DNA of 64,000 nt from Rotaria socialis (Eukaryota; Rotifera; Eurotatoria; Philodinida; Philodinidae): the NCBI GenBank assembly GCA_905331475.1, contig CAJNYU010002695.1, positions 186,001 through 250,000 of the forward strand, in the 5' to 3' direction. Positions 49,639 to 63,381 of this stretch are shown here, one piece after another (position 1 is the first letter of the stretch; the number at the start of each line of letters is the position of its first letter). Made by a program: the position numbers and the translations under genes. The notes under the pieces are model-generated. The model made no database searches and was not told the origin of the DNA. It saw only the letters and a program-made list of their open reading frames with translations.

Positions 49639-51319
49639 ATGATTTCGTCTCTAACTGAGAATCGACAAAACATATTTTCCAGCTGTTACTTCTCTATTCA
49701 ATTTTGTAATCTATACACTTTTCATTCTCTATTTGTGTAGAAAATGTTTTCGTATAGTAAATAGTATTAGTTGTAGACACTCAAGCAAGTACAATAATGA
49801 GTTAGTAGATGCAATCGACTTTCTTTTCATAGTTTTAAGACTTCCAATTTCTAATTAGATGCATTCGTTTGGAGTTTAATTGTTGTATTGTGTACATTAC
49901 TATCGTTTCTTATTATAATCGCTCTTTACTTGCAAAGAAAATCAAACAGAACAAGTCTCTGGCAATCGTCAGCAACTGTACAATCAGTTATTAGATCAGC
50001 ACCGATTTCAAGGTAGAAATGAAAATGAAAAATATTTTTCTTACTTTTGCAAATCTATTTCATGTAGAAGATCATCTTCATCATGCTTGATTAATCTCGA
50101 AAAGCAACAGCAATCGTCAAGATCTCGTTCGGCTTCGTTTGGAGAAGATCTTACTGCTCGTCTTCAAATTTTAGCTTCTGGTACTAGTTATCGTTCTTAT
50201 TCTCCAGCGACCATCCATCCTGCATCACGTACAACTCGCTCATCACTCGGTGGAACTAATCGTTTTCCCATAGTCAGCACTATATTTCCGATGTAAGTAA
50301 AACTTCATCTACTTAACTGACCTGATTTTATTATTTTTCTTTAGCACTCCAGTAAAACCAACTGTGCCTGCAATTACATTTCAACTTCGATATGAACAAA
50401 TATTGGAAACTTTATTTATTAGTATTTTTCAATTAAATAATTACACGACAAGTAAATTCGATGACGATGAAACATAATTTTGATATTAATTTTTTTCTTT
50501 ATAGTTAAAGATACTCAAAATATATATGTTATTCTTTATTTATTACCCGATGATGACGAACAACGTCGAACACGATCATCAACCGATGGTATATTTAATG
50601 AAAATTTTCATTTTCTAGTAATATGAAAAAGAAAATTTTACTTTAAAAAAAACCGAAATATTTCATTTTAGTTAAAATCAGATCAACTATTAAAACGAAC
50701 ATTACGTTTAACAGCATATAAGGTTGATTTAACAACGCGTATTCGTCAAATCATTGGACATTCATTTATTAAATTTGATAAATTTATTGATGAAAATAAA
50801 ATTGATAAAACTTTTTCAACTAATACATTATTAGAATGCCTCGCTCAGGATTTAAATATTCGATCAGATTATCTCGGAGAAGTAATATTAACAAGTTCTT
50901 ATTTAAAAAATCAAAATCTCATCCAAATACGAATACAACAAATTAATCAATTACATATTGAACAATCGAAATTTAAAACTCCACTGAACGGTAGAACTTC
51001 TTTCCAAAATAGAATTCTTTAAATACAAAGAATTTTTTTTGTAGCTCATTTCAGTGGTCAAACATCTAGTATATATAATAAATATCATTGGGCAACTACA
51101 CCATCATTTATGATTCCTTCATCATCGTCATTTATTATTGATCAGACATTACAGTTACCTGCTTATGCATCGTTGGTATCAGCAAGTGACAATCAAGTTG
51201 AATGTCATCTTCAACTTCATATACATAATTCTAATCAAATACATAGTCATGCTCGATGGAAACATTCGCTACAGTCGACTATTCCACATACGTATACTGT
51301 GTCACTTGTTGCTTTGTAA
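49639..51319 (+). CDS. Single-pass membrane protein with synaptotagmin-like C2 region
   Basis: Exons 49639-49705 (tentative), 49859-50012, 50068-50292, 50345-50451, 50505-50617, 50672-50990 and 51045-51319 give 419 residues in frame. An N-terminal TM helix (VWSLIVVLCTLLSFLIIIAL) is followed by basic sequence (YLQRKSNR) and a Ser-rich linker. A C2-like domain begins ITFQLRYEQILETLFISIFQ and continues NIYVILYLLPDDDEQRRTRS, FNENFHFL, LLKRTLRLTAYKVD. The order TM, basic linker, C2 is that of synaptotagmin and related proteins. The Ca2+-binding Asp residues are largely missing, and a second C2 is at most degenerate (GEVILTSSYLKNQNLIQIRI). Membrane trafficking is a possible role by family only. Confidence 0.65.
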
Positions 51320-52049
51320 TTGGAGAAGCAATTTGTTGTTGTTGTTTTTTTTTGTCAGAAGAATGTTAAATATATTTAATTATGAGAATAATACTTTCAT
51401 TTTTGATGCCAATGATCGATATCGTGAAATAACTTTAAAATGAAAATAGAATAAAATAATAGATATTTTTCTGGCGAGTATACTTTTGGTAATCGTGTAG
51501 ATTTTTTTTGATCAATTAAGAATTCTTTAAATGATTTAATAGCATAACTGTTAGATAATTTCGAGTTCTATTTTAATAAGAAAAAAAAAGAATGTTTGCT
51601 TTTCTTCTCGAAACACTGTAAAGAAGTGACCAATTTCGGGAATTATATAACAGTAGATATCAGTTATTTTCCTATTTGAATTTTAGAGTAACATGAATAT
51701 CATTGTTTCGACTCACAACAAAAACGATGCCATATTGTATACAGTTGTCGTAAAAAATTAAGTTTTTGCTGAAACAGTTAGAATATATTTTGTATTTATT
51801 TAACTGTAAGTTTTAAAATTAGACTAAGAACCAATCGGAAAATTATCTGCCTTAAATTTGACATAGGAAAGGAGCATCATATTCGTAAATATTTATAAGA
51901 TGAATATGAATCCTCTATCATTTTGTAGAACATCAAAGGCTGCATTGATCTAGACTATGGGTTTTGATACTCGGTTTACAATTGAAAAGATTATCGGGAG
52001 TACAGCTATTGTTTAAACTATCCTACATGTTGATAGATCTTTTGAGGTC
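51320..52049. other. Convergent intergenic region
   Basis: 730 bp between the 3' ends of the C2-domain gene and the minus-strand gene at 52050. No feature seen. Confidence 0.35.
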
Positions 52050-53681
52050 TCATTCAGTCATATCATGTATAAATAGCTTTACTAATTCATTGTTTTGTTT
52101 GTCGAAAGCCGATGCATCAGCGCCTTCATGTGAATCGACTTTCGGTTTGTTAAAATTGAATAGCGTTTTTGAATTTTTAAATCCCTTCGAGTTCGATCCT
52201 GGTTTTGTACTTGATGAAATATCAGCTTGAATCTGAAGAATAAAAATAATAGAAATATGATTTTCTGACTTAATAACCATTTACTTTGCCAAGCATTTGT
52301 TCGCCATCTGAAGTACGTTTTAATGAATTACGAATTGTTTTTGGTATTCTATGGAGTTGGTGAATATTTATTGGTACATATGTAGAAGATGATAGATGAT
52401 GATCGACAGAGAAAAGATCTAATAATGTGCTTTCATCGAATTTACTCGAATTTTGCTGATCATCACTAGTACTATCGAGAGTACGAAGAAACGAAAGTAG
52501 TTTTTGTATAGAATTATTAGTATTAGCATTAATCTACCAAGAAATTTGTCCTCGCAAAATTAATCAAAATAGTTGAAAAAAAATCTTATTTTTACATCCG
52601 ATGATTTCCGGCCGAGTTTTGTATCGAACTTTGAAAGCTTTGATTTTTCACCTTGACGAAGATGTTCAAGAAGTTGCACATATAGATTCTTATGACGATT
52701 TCCGATTAAATCAGCTGAACTTGATGCAACTTGTATTGACTTATGGCTAAAAGAAGAATACTACAGTAGTCCAACAATGAAGACACAGAATATTAGTGAA
52801 TGCATGACAAAACTACGTTCGGTTTAGATAAATTTTACGAAAAATGGCTGCTGAACAATTCGAATATACTGTCGGAATTAATTTTCAAATAAATTTAAAG
52901 TCATCATAGGTCTATCAGGCATTCACTGACATTTTGTACACAACATTCACGACCACTACAATATGGAATATTTATTTTTAATTGTCATAAAATACCTATT
53001 TGAAAATAGATTTGCCGACGATTGTTTATTAGTTTTTAGCATCGAGTTTTTACTAAAAGATGATTTCAGTGGTTCTAACAGTTGTCTTGATTGTAATAGA
53101 TGACTATTATCATGGACATTATTCTTTACAGTAAGATCTATTTCATGTTCTATTGAAGGTCGAAATCGATGATTTTCTGAAAAAATATTCTCTGGGAAAT
53201 TCTATACAACATTAGAATTAAATATTAGAATGGTAGCTTAATAAAAAAAAGGATATAACCTCAGCTTGTATTAATTGCTCTAGTTCGTCTACATCAATTT
53301 GATTCACTTTGCACGAAAGATTCTTTTTAGTGATTGATGAATGAGAACTACGTTTGTTAAACAGTTTTCGATGACTAATATCATGTTTAGGATTTTTCGA
53401 TGCCGTTGAAGATCGAAAACGAGTATTGATGGATTTCTGTTTAATGTTTGAGAGCTGATATTGCAGCGCAAGACATTCGTGATCTTTTTTTATTGTTTGC
53501 AAACGCTCACGAAAATCGCCATATTTATTTAAATAGCTTGAAAATAAAACGAATTTCTAATCTCTTACCACCAGTGATAATACATACTTATTCCATAGTT
53601 TACTTTACAAAAATTGAGTAAGATTTATAGATAAGTATTTATCAAAATCTTCGCTTACTTGTACGCAATTCCACAAGTCAT
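52050..53681 (-). CDS. Unknown protein, seven exons including two microexons
   Basis: Exons 53659-53681 (23 nt), 53588-53602 (15 nt), 53260-53536, 52996-53201, 52596-52746, 52285-52533 and 52050-52232 join in frame to 367 residues. It begins MTCGIAYNKLWNNYLNKYGD and has a charged helical start (FRERLQTIKKDHECLALQYQ). A basic Ser/Lys-rich region follows, then VDELEQLIQAE and LYVQLLEHLRQGEKSKLSKF. The end reads FDKQNNELVKLFIHDMTE. There is no TM segment or known domain. The start rests on the microexon model. It is divergent from the small membrane protein gene starting at 53750, leaving only 68 bp between the start codons. Confidence 0.6.
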
Positions 53682-53749
53682 ATTTTTATTATTACGAGAA
53701 AATAAAGAATAATTGTTGCTAAGATATACAGCTATTTATTCATCATGAA

Positions 53750-54260
53750 ATGCAACAATTCTTATTAGTATTTATTCTATTAATTATCGATGGGTATCCA
53801 GTAATAGCTATTGAAAGCCCATTATGTATGTAAGTAAATGTCAAAATCGTCGCGATAAAATATAATTTTTATTTTAGATCAATCTATTAATATATCTTTA
53901 GTCACCAATACTGACAATGAAATTCAATTCACTACGACCGATGACTTTGATAACGAAGAGATTCGTGCCTCATTAAATTATTTTATCAAATGGTTTACAC
54001 CAGTTTTAGTAGTATTTTCATTGCTTATAGCACTTGTTTGTCCATTTTTATTATGGATTTTACAAGAACGTTGTTTATATCGTTCATCGATAAGTTCGAA
54101 TCATCAATCAACAATATTGATTGCTACACCACGATTACTACTTATCGATCCACGAACAAAATTACATTCACCACCATTCGATAATACTCCGTTTAATTCA
54201 CCTGAAGAAAAGAATTCTTATTATTCATCACGAACATCATCTATTTATACAACGATTTAA
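53750..54260 (+). CDS. Small single-pass membrane protein, unknown
   Basis: Two exons (53750-53825, 53878-54260) encode 152 residues. A signal peptide (MQQFLLVFILLIIDGYPVIA) is followed by a short acidic ectodomain (TTTDDFDNEE). One TM helix (FTPVLVVFSLLIALVCPFLL) and a Ser/Pro-rich cytosolic tail (PPFDNTPFNSPEE ... SIYTTI) complete it. A type I topology is inferred. The ending TTI is a weak PDZ-ligand-like terminus. I do not recognise a family. It sits 68 bp from the divergent gene at 53681, so both share a very small promoter region. Confidence 0.62.
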
Positions 54261-54352
54261 ATTATATGAATTCATAGAAATATTCTCGGTGCATCGTTGT
54301 TCGTTTTTATTAATAAAAATTCGCGCTCATACCTAAACATTCTCATATTGCA

Positions 54353-57300
54353 ATGATAATTAATGACATTCAACACCAACAACATTCGAATTTTTATCAA
54401 ACAGATCAGGTATTAAATGAACAAATTCATTTGCAGAATACTAATGATTCAGTTGGAAATTCTCAAAACACAATTCTGGCTAATATTCAAGGTACAATAT
54501 TTATGGAATGAATACATAAATTGTTTGTATAAATAGATAAAACGTTTCATCGAATTTTCGAGAATTCAAAAAATCTATTTAATGATATATTCAATCATCC
54601 ATTGCTAATGGATTATTTTAATGTGTACCTATCGTTACCTGTCGGTAATTGAAAAAGTATTGTCGTTTATTCGCAATGAAAATTTAGATTTTTGGACAAC
54701 GTGTTCTTTGTCATCGTCGAACTCTTCAACTTGATTTCGATCCACCACTAATAAGGAAACATCAGGTTTTATATGTTTATATAAAATAGAATTCTAGAAT
54801 TTACTAGTTTATGTTGATTGATTTCTGAACAGACCTATGAAGAAGGCAAAGAATGGTTGATTAATTGTCGATTCAATAATTATATTCGTACAGATATTTA
54901 CATAGAAAGTCTTCTTGGTTTATTACTAATACAAGTAGATGAAATGAAAGGTTACGCGTTTTTTGAATAATTTAAGTAGACGAACAATATTTAGAAATGA
55001 ACTATTTAGAATTTTCTTAAACGATCGAAGTTAGAGCTGAGAACACATTCGTCTAAGAAGAAAAATGCTCATCGAATATGGAAAATATTTTCTCAAAGAG
55101 ATATTCCGATCTAAGAAGTCTTAGTTTTTCTATAAACACTTTGTTTAAGATATTACTCTAAAGAAAGCAATTTGAAAATCATTCGATTCTATTATAAAAA
55201 AGATTCCTCAAATGTTGTAGAATCACCTTCGATATCACATAAATTTATTCATTCAAAAGCACCAGCAATTAAAGAAGAACCGCTTCTATTTTCCACAGTA
55301 ACAGACGTCCGACAATTTTATCAAGTAAAAACATTTTCAAAAATAAAAAGTAAATCTGTCTTTTAGTTTCTTCAATCTACTTCGGGCATTAAATATTGGA
55401 ATTTCTTTATCGATTCAATGCGTTTACTTCAATCGCGACCGGACCGTATTGATATTTCATACTTAAATTTTATCAATAAATACTATTCTCGCCATCATGA
55501 ATTCTGTTCGATTAAAGTCGATTTTGGTAATTCCCCGATGCCTGATTCAAGTACACCAGATTCAATCTGGTTTCAAATGGCAATCAATGCCATGAATCAG
55601 TTGCGAGTCTATTGGTTGTCTCGCTACCTCAATCAGTTACGTCGATCAGAAAAACCTCCGACAACAATGGAATCAAAGTCAAAACCAGCTGAAAAAATGA
55701 TTAAACAACCATCAGAAAATAATATTGTAACACCCATTAATCGTACGTCTGAAGCTGATGTCATAACAGAAGAATCTCGGTTAGTCAAAGTCTCTCTGGA
55801 AAATATCTCTTATGTTGATTGCAAACCCGGGCAATATATATGCGTTCAACCATCGAAGCAACATAATTTTCAAGACGACTTCGACGAATCAAATGATGAT
55901 AACAATAAACAACTGATAGATACTGATTCTAAACTAAAATGCGAACTTCCATCATATTCAACATCAGATCGTTCCATTGAAGATTATGCAACTGATGCTA
56001 ATATCGAATTATTTTATCGTATACTTGTTTCAGATTCATTAGCTGGCTCGCCATTTCTGGAATATATTTCTCAAGCAGCATCCAAAACGGATACAACATC
56101 GCTTCACACTTGTATTCATTGTATTGTTGATGCTGAAATTCTATTATCGATTCCGTCGGGAAAACTGAAGGAAAAAATTCTTAAACAGTTTATTTTTCGG
56201 TAAAAAATTCAATATTGATCATACGACGAATTATTCTCGTTGTGTCACAGATATTTCGAAGTGACAGCTATTGAAGCATTCCCTAATCGAATATTCGATA
56301 ATATTGAACAAGAAAGAAATGATTTAATTCAAGAATTAATACGAAATAACGATACTAATGAATATTTTCTTTTTTGGAAACTTGTATTAAAAATTACCAA
56401 GGTAAAAAGCGTTTTGTTATTGCCGAATAAGATAGCGATAAGCATGATTTCATTTAGTTTTTAATTCCTCATTATCTTAATTACATTAAATTCGATCGAC
56501 TGCGTTTTCTTATTCAAGTAAATCAATTATAGTGAACTTTTCAATTGATTTATTTTTCTGATCAAATTCAGGGAAAATTTTCAAGGAATAATTCTATCGT
56601 CGATGATCTACATCATCTTTTACCTTCAATCAATTTCGATGTACTTTTCTCAGACCAACAAAATGTAGAACAGAACAATCTAAATAGAAAACATACAAAA
56701 GAAACGGATATTCTCTCAAGAACACCTCCAACGAATTGCCATGAACAACATCAACATGACCTTTTGAAATCATACATTAAAAAATATTATCATACAACTG
56801 AAAAACAAATTAATACGGATGAACGGTGTGAATTTCGGCCCGGCGAACGTTTTCCTCCATTAGCTGATCATGAATTTGAGCAAGAGCTGCGTCGATTTTG
56901 TACAAAACTTGAACAGAAAACTATCGAAACTATTCTTGGGAAATCATTTGACGCTCGAATAACTCCTCAGCAAACAAACATAACAGTATTTATTTTTCTT
57001 TTCCAGTATAAACTCTTCAGAATATGCTGAAATTTGAGTAACTTTTGAAAACTCTTGGTCTCCAACACGGAAAAGGTTTCATATCTCAGAAAACACTGTT
57101 GTAACTATAAATGTGCTTTTTTAAAATTTAATACTACTTTTGAGGATATCGAGCTCGAAAATCTAAGCAGACATAAAAACGTTACAACATCTATAGAGAG
57201 CCCATTTCTTGAGCCATTCTTCCATTTCTCTTCGTTTATAGACATTCATTGGTGATCCAGTATCAAATAGTAAAATAAAACGAACATTAACATCAAATGA

Positions 57301-58468
57301 AACTTTCAAATTGAATTTAATTGAAATATTTACACAAGAAATAATAAATTCCGGTCTCGAAATATTTGAAATCGATCGTTTTATTTCAAATATAATGGAC
57401 GAAACTCTTCAACATATTCAATCGAATTCCATTAAAAGCGATTCAAGTTCATCATCGTCATCCTCATCGGTATATGAAGAAACATTTGTAACTGATTCTT
57501 CTTCAAGAACAACACTTTCACAAGTAATCACTAAAGATATCAACACGAACGCATTTGTATCTTCGAATTCCGAAAGCGAACTTGTTAAATTAGAAAAACC
57601 AATCGAAAGAAAAATTCTCTCCACGCATGGTTCATACTTTATTAATTCGCCGAATATAATAAAACATACGGATAGTTTCATTTCTCAATCAAATTTACTT
57701 CCTATAACATCTATAGATCCTATTATTTATACTGATTTAAAATCTATTAATGAATTTTCCTTTCATCAAGAGTGTGATTCTTTTTCACCTTCATATCGAG
57801 GTGTAATTAAAGAGCTTACTATTGATAACATTGGGATTGGTCATTTACATATTGATCTAACTAAAACAAATATTATATCTAATAAAGACAACATTCTCAA
57901 GCTAAATAATAATAAAATAAAATTATATAAAAATAATCATGTTGAATTTCTTTTAGCTAATATTAAATCATACAATATTTATATGACTGAACAAGAATTA
58001 TATTTATGCCTTGATAATTTTAAATTACGACATGACTCATCGAAAATAAATATGCAAAAATTCGATGAAAAAAAGAATTATTTTTATGAATCGATTAGGT
58101 TTGCACAAAAAGATGAGAGTAGTGAAATAAATAATTCCGTTCCGGACAGCAATTTATTTTATTTACAAAGTAATAATGAAAAACACTTGCTAGAATTTAT
58201 TCACAATGAAATACATAACCATCAATGGCCATTACACGAATATATTGGTGATCAAGGACAACAAGCATGGCGAGCATTGAAGCTCGCAGCAGATATCTCA
58301 AATTTCGATGATGGATTCATGTTGAATTATCATAATGATTTAGATTGGATTTCAACTGATAATAGTTATGGTTCATTTAATCAACGAACTTCTTTAATCG
58401 TTCGAAATTTTGAACGTCGTATTGCGAAACAAAAACTATCGAATCATAAAAATAACTATTTTCAATAA
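54353..58468 (+). CDS. RGS22-like protein
   Basis: Nine exons (54353-54491, 54537-54640, 54688-54765, 54833-54950, 55164-55324, 55367-56199, 56251-56401, 56572-56985, 57242-58468) encode 1074 residues. RGS22 is a multi-RGS protein of testis and cilia-bearing tissues that binds G-alpha subunits. Family-like pieces are FNDIFNHPLLMDYFNVYLSL with IFGQRV, YEEGKEWLINCRFNNYIRTD, VRQFYQFLQSTSGIKYWNFF, SPFLEYISQAASKTD, FRYFEVTAIEAFPNRIFDNI, and FLFWKLVLKITK. The C-terminal 400 residues are Ser/Asn-rich and divergent; DQGQQAWRALKLAADISNFD may be a conserved piece. The protein is fast-evolving, so RGS activity cannot be claimed. Homology is by pattern only. Confidence 0.72.
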
Positions 58469-59146
58469 TCAAAGATAATAAAATTGTGATTCTATTAAAA
58501 ATGACTATCTCCCTTTAACGAACTATGACATTTAATCAACTAATTGTCAATGAGAGCGAGAGACAGAGCGATATACAGAAAAAAAATCATGACTGACGTG
58601 GCAAGAAATTTCCTTCTGCTTCATTGTGCACGTCTATTCGAATAGAAAAGACAGATTACTAGACGATGTGATTATCATCATCTGTGAGAATCAATTTTAT
58701 TCGATCAAAAAGAAATAGCTGGTTGAATGAATTTGATAACATACGTCTGACATGTTTACCAATTCTTAAAAATAACTCAACTTTGGAATGTTCTATTGGT
58801 TCAATGCACAGACTGTATATGTTAAAAAAAAACGTTTTCACTGTCTGAAAAGTTTCCATTCGAAATCAAACGCATATGATTATTTCCGGAATCATACACA
58901 CAATTAATGTTTTATCTTTTGCAGTGAAACCGATTATTCGAAATTCTTTACATAGTCAAACATTTTTTTTATTGCGAGTATTGTATTAGTATAGTTTTTC
59001 TCATACAGCTAATTGAAATTTCAATCGAAAAATGTTTTTTTCTCGAAAAGCAAATATTTGTTCTTATTATTCGCAAGAAATAAAAGCTTGAAAATAACAT
59101 ATTTTTTCATATTATCATTTGGAAACAGAAAAGAAAACAAAACGAC

Positions 59147-59182
<36 letters not shown>

Positions 59183-59195
59183 CATAGGCAAATAT
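58469..59195. other. Convergent intergenic region with (AAT)n
   Basis: 727 bp between the RGS22-like 3' end and the 3' end of the minus-strand gene at 59196. An (AAT)n microsatellite lies at about 59148-59182. Open frames through it are poly-Ile artefacts. Confidence 0.5.
59148..59182. repeat. (AAT)n microsatellite
   Basis: About eleven AAT units immediately downstream of the minus-strand gene ending at 59196. Confidence 0.9.
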
Positions 59196-60428
59196 TTAAC
59201 ATAAAGTTTCAGCATAGTTCTGTTTTGGCACAGTTAAGTCTTTCGAATAAATATCAAAATAATTTGGATTACTCCATTGAGATGTTTGTGGAAAATATTG
59301 TGCTACTTCAAGGTCACAAGGATCATCGGATGGTGGTACTTGTTCATACATATTATATATTGGTCGTGGATAAAATTGTTTCGATCTTTGTCCAATAGGC
59401 TTAAATGCACTATTTTTATTACTTATAAAATCACTTAATGAAACATAGTTTGATCGACTATATTCATAATTATTATTTGTATACCGATATGGATAATAAT
59501 TTTGACAAGATGATGATGATGATAATGTTTCTACAGGATAATAATGATGACGATGTGTGTTATAATTATTATTGTCGAAATTAGCTATCGTAGCTAAACG
59601 ACGATACGATGATGATGATGAATATTGATGATTATTAGTATTAGTTTTTGTTGAATAACGATACGGTAGCTGATGAGAATAGCAGTCATGAATTGAACTA
59701 TAGTTTTTCTTTTGATGAGATGCTGCAAACTTAGTTGGATGATTATGTGATGAATATGCATCGACTGGATAAACCTTTTAAACAAAGAAAACACAAATAA
59801 GAACAATCGTAGAAAAGAATTCGATGAAATTTTACCGGTTCGGTAAATGAACTTTGCTGATAAATAGACGAATAATTATTTGGATAGTACGAAGATTTTT
59901 TATTCGATACTGAATTTTCAATTTGTTTGTTCATTATTATAGAACTATCTTCGGACAAGTGTGTTAAGGGTGCTGTTGATGTTGCTTTACTACAAGTTGT
60001 TACAGCTGATGCATATATTTGCGATGAAGTTGATTTGGAAGTAAACTTCGATTTTGCGCGTTCATATTGTTTACGAATAAAACTTGATAGACGTGAAAGA
60101 TTTTTACTTGTTACTGGTTTATCATAGGTAGAATTTGTTGTTATTGATAAAGACTTGTTTTGTGATTGTGATGTTGATGATGACGTAGACGATATAGAAG
60201 ATTTTTCAAGTGTACTAGGTAAAATCTCATGAATGGATTGTGGAGATCCATTAACTGGTGTTGCCGATGAAAGATCACTGTGATAACCACTGGAACTCGT
60301 AGTTTGTGGAGATATACGACGCGGGTCACTTATCGGAAGATGACCATTCGAACGCATAACTATTGACAAACGAGCGGTTGGTGGTACTGCAGGAAATGGT
60401 GTTACAAGGCAATCAAGACTTGCCCAAG
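59196..60428 (-). CDS. Unknown Ser/Tyr/Asn-rich protein, 3' exons
   Basis: Two large exons (59836-60428, 59196-59774) join in phase 0 and encode about 390 residues. Upstream exons were not found and probably lie beyond 60428, perhaps outside the window. The first exon begins after a TTTTTCTAG acceptor with WASLDCLVTPFPAVPPTARL. It holds TSSSGYHSDLSS, a basic segment (SRLSSFIRKQYERAKSKFTS) and many Ser. The second is rich in Tyr, Asn, His and Ser and ends NYAETLC. No known domain is seen. The Ser-Gly-Tyr-His-Ser-Asp motif and overall composition suggest a phosphorylated scaffold or adaptor tail, which is only a guess. Confidence 0.6.
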
Positions 60429-60960
60429 CTAGAAAAATAAATAAATACCTAATTAAAAGCAAATTATTTATTATTTATCTGTAATCGAACCCTATTCTTT
60501 TTTTTCTTCTAATATCATATTGATATGCAAGGCGACTGCTTGCTATTTCTTTTCTTTTTTTTATCATTTTTACGAACTTATTCTTATTCGATGCTTCTTT
60601 TCATTCTCATTCATAAAACAGCAGTGTCTATTCTCTCTATATACGAAGCACATCTTTCGTTAGTGAGCGAGGATGATAATTTTCTTAGGGGAAGCACACA
60701 ATCTGTTGTCACACACAGACGCCTAAGAAGGAAAGGATAAGACACACACACACACTTACACATGCACGCGTAGCTACGAATTGAGTATACTTGACCACGA
60801 AGAGAGACACAGAGAGAAAAAGATGGGTGCGCTAGGCATCACAGTGTGCAATTAGTGTGATAAGTGGTCTCTATATATACGAATAAATGTATACGACTCT
60901 TAAGAGTAATGCCTAATTTATGTGCGATGAAGAAAAAGTATGCTGATGCTGATGATGATG

Positions 60961-60967
<7 letters not shown>

Positions 60968-61002
<35 letters not shown>

Positions 61003-61003
61003 C
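60968..61003. repeat. (AT)n microsatellite
   Basis: About 18 TA units, flanked by GATGATGATG on the left. Potential cruciform-forming tract. Confidence 0.9.
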
Positions 61004-62285
61004 AGCGGTACAAGTGTATTGAACGATGATCGCAGGGCGGCGACTATAAACAGTTAGAGAAGAGACTCATACACTTGCAGAAAATAATAATAATGATGAT
61101 GATGATGTAACTGATTCATTGATATATTAAAATAAAAAGTAGTTATAACAATACAGTGTGTATGTATATGGGCTTTCTTTTGTGGTACAGCAATCATGCA
61201 ATGTCTAGCATCACTTGAAATCAATACATATAATGTATCAACCTAATTTCAAAAAAAAAAGAAGAAAGAGGGAAAAAAAAGAACAAAACGTATCGTTTGA
61301 TCATATACATATGCATACATTTGTCATGAATAAGCTAAGCAAAAGAAAAAAGAAAAGAGCTATAAAGCTTCATTATTATTTTCCAATCGAATGAACAAGA
61401 AAATATGCAAAAGCAGAAAATCTCTATATGATTACTGATTCAATTCTTTCGTAGGGTGCTCTCCCTCTCTCACCGTGTTTCTATATGTGATTTTGATGAC
61501 ATGCTTCAAAGTCAATACAAGTTTATCCATTACTTCAACTCTTGTAGTTGACCGTAGAGACAAACAATACCATCTATAGAACAGACATACTTGCAAAAAA
61601 AAGTCATTATCGTTATTATTTACTAGGCGCAGTCGAATACTAGTGATATATCGTCGAATGAGTGCCAATTGCGATATACATTGATCTGTTCTGGTGTTGT
61701 ATACAATATATGTATAGGATTGTCGCGACAATGACGATATTATGATAGCCTACTACATACCACATACGCGGCAATTACCTTTTGAGTTCTGATGAGAATG
61801 CTGTTGTGTGCGCAGCTGTTTCATCTCTTGGCTGTCTGTTGCAAATGTCGTTCGAGTGAAACTATGAGTGTCTTTTTTTGTGTTCTTTTTGTTTTAAACA
61901 TTGAACAGCGAATGTATAACAAAGAAGAGAAGCAGAGAGGAAAAAGTAGAGGAAGAAAAAATGAATTGTAACTTGATCAATCTCTTTTATATGCGTATGC
62001 ATGATTATGTCATTCTTAATGAAGAAAAAAAAAATAGTCTCCTTCTCAAGCCTTATAACCTGTCTCTCTATTTGCGCAAAGACATACATAAGCTATAATG
62101 TTTAATTTGTAGTTTCATTTAATAAAAGAAGAAGAAAAGAAGAAAATTATGAATAGAATTCACAAGGGTTGACATCAATGATTATCAGTTTGTCTATTTC
62201 TATTCAATAAATAGGCAAATACAATATGGGTAAATGAGCAAAGATGAGATGTAGGATGGAACTACTTCTTTTTCGCACGATCTCC

Positions 62286-62311
62286 TTCTCTCTCTCTCTC
62301 TCTCTCTCTCT
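62286..62311. repeat. (CT)n microsatellite
   Basis: About thirteen CT units in the non-coding region; a similar tract occurs at 6482-6508. Confidence 0.9.
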
Positions 62312-63353
62312 GTTGAGCTCGTGCGTGCTTACCAACGTTGTGATTACGTCAACATTAATTTCTATCTATGCGCGTGTAAACAATCTATTGTCGACACTTC
62401 TCATATTGATTGTTGACGATGACGCCGGTTTCATACATACGCAGACCTTTGTCCGTGAATGTATTTCCTGTTAAGAGAAAAGGAGCTATTTGCCTCATAT
62501 ACTGTTTAGACTACATCTCTGTTCAGCATCATCAATAGTTTATTGCAGTGACATTCTTTATCTTCTTTCTTTCTTTTACGATGTATTAATAACACACAAG
62601 AGAAAGAGTGGCGCGTGAGCAAGAAGAGAGAGAGAGGGGGGGGGGGGTGAAGTGACTACATTACAATTCAGAAATGATGAACGCATGCAAGATTCAAATC
62701 TCTTGCAAACAAAACACATTTGCATATTTTCTCATTCTAATCCATAGGCAGACAAAACTCTGCTTATCAACAAACATTACATCTTTCTCAAGGGACTGGC
62801 AACGAAGCGGTCAATCCTTGCAAGAATTAAATTTGTTGAACGAGAGCGATGTTGCATTTAGATGACTGCTCAAGAGATTATTAATTGATAAGCTAATTTT
62901 TACGTACTTAAATTAGTTGACTTAAATTCATGAATATTAACATTAATCTAGAATGAATACGATAAATTACATTCTTCGTTTAATTACATTCCTTAAACAT
63001 ATGCATTAAAATAAAGCTGAAAAAACAGAGATTAACATAGAGTTGGCCTTGTTCTCTAATTTACGAGATGTTATGTTAAAGATAAAGTTCAGTTTAGAAC
63101 TCTACTAACAAAGAATAATAAAGAATAACAATCCTTCTTTAATCTAATCATCATCATCATATCGATAATCAAGCAGTTGGGTGTGTAGTTATATTGTGAA
63201 CAAAACTCGATTACCTTGCTATTGAATTATTATTCTTGGATCGATCAATATGTATGCCGCTAGTATTTGCTCTTGAACTTTAGTTTCATGTATGACGGAA
63301 AAACTTGTCAACACGATTACTTATTATGTTAGAAAGAAAAGGTTTCCTTGCCC

Positions 63354-63381
63354 CTCTCTCTCTGTGTGTGTGTGTGTGTGT
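63354..63381. repeat. Compound (TC)n(TG)n microsatellite
   Basis: A short CTCTCTCTCT tract followed by about ten TG units. Alternating purine-pyrimidine DNA of this kind can adopt Z-form. Confidence 0.85.

Noticed and set aside
59013-59215. Open frames with runs of isoleucine on both strands
   Set aside because: They are translations of an (AAT)n microsatellite.
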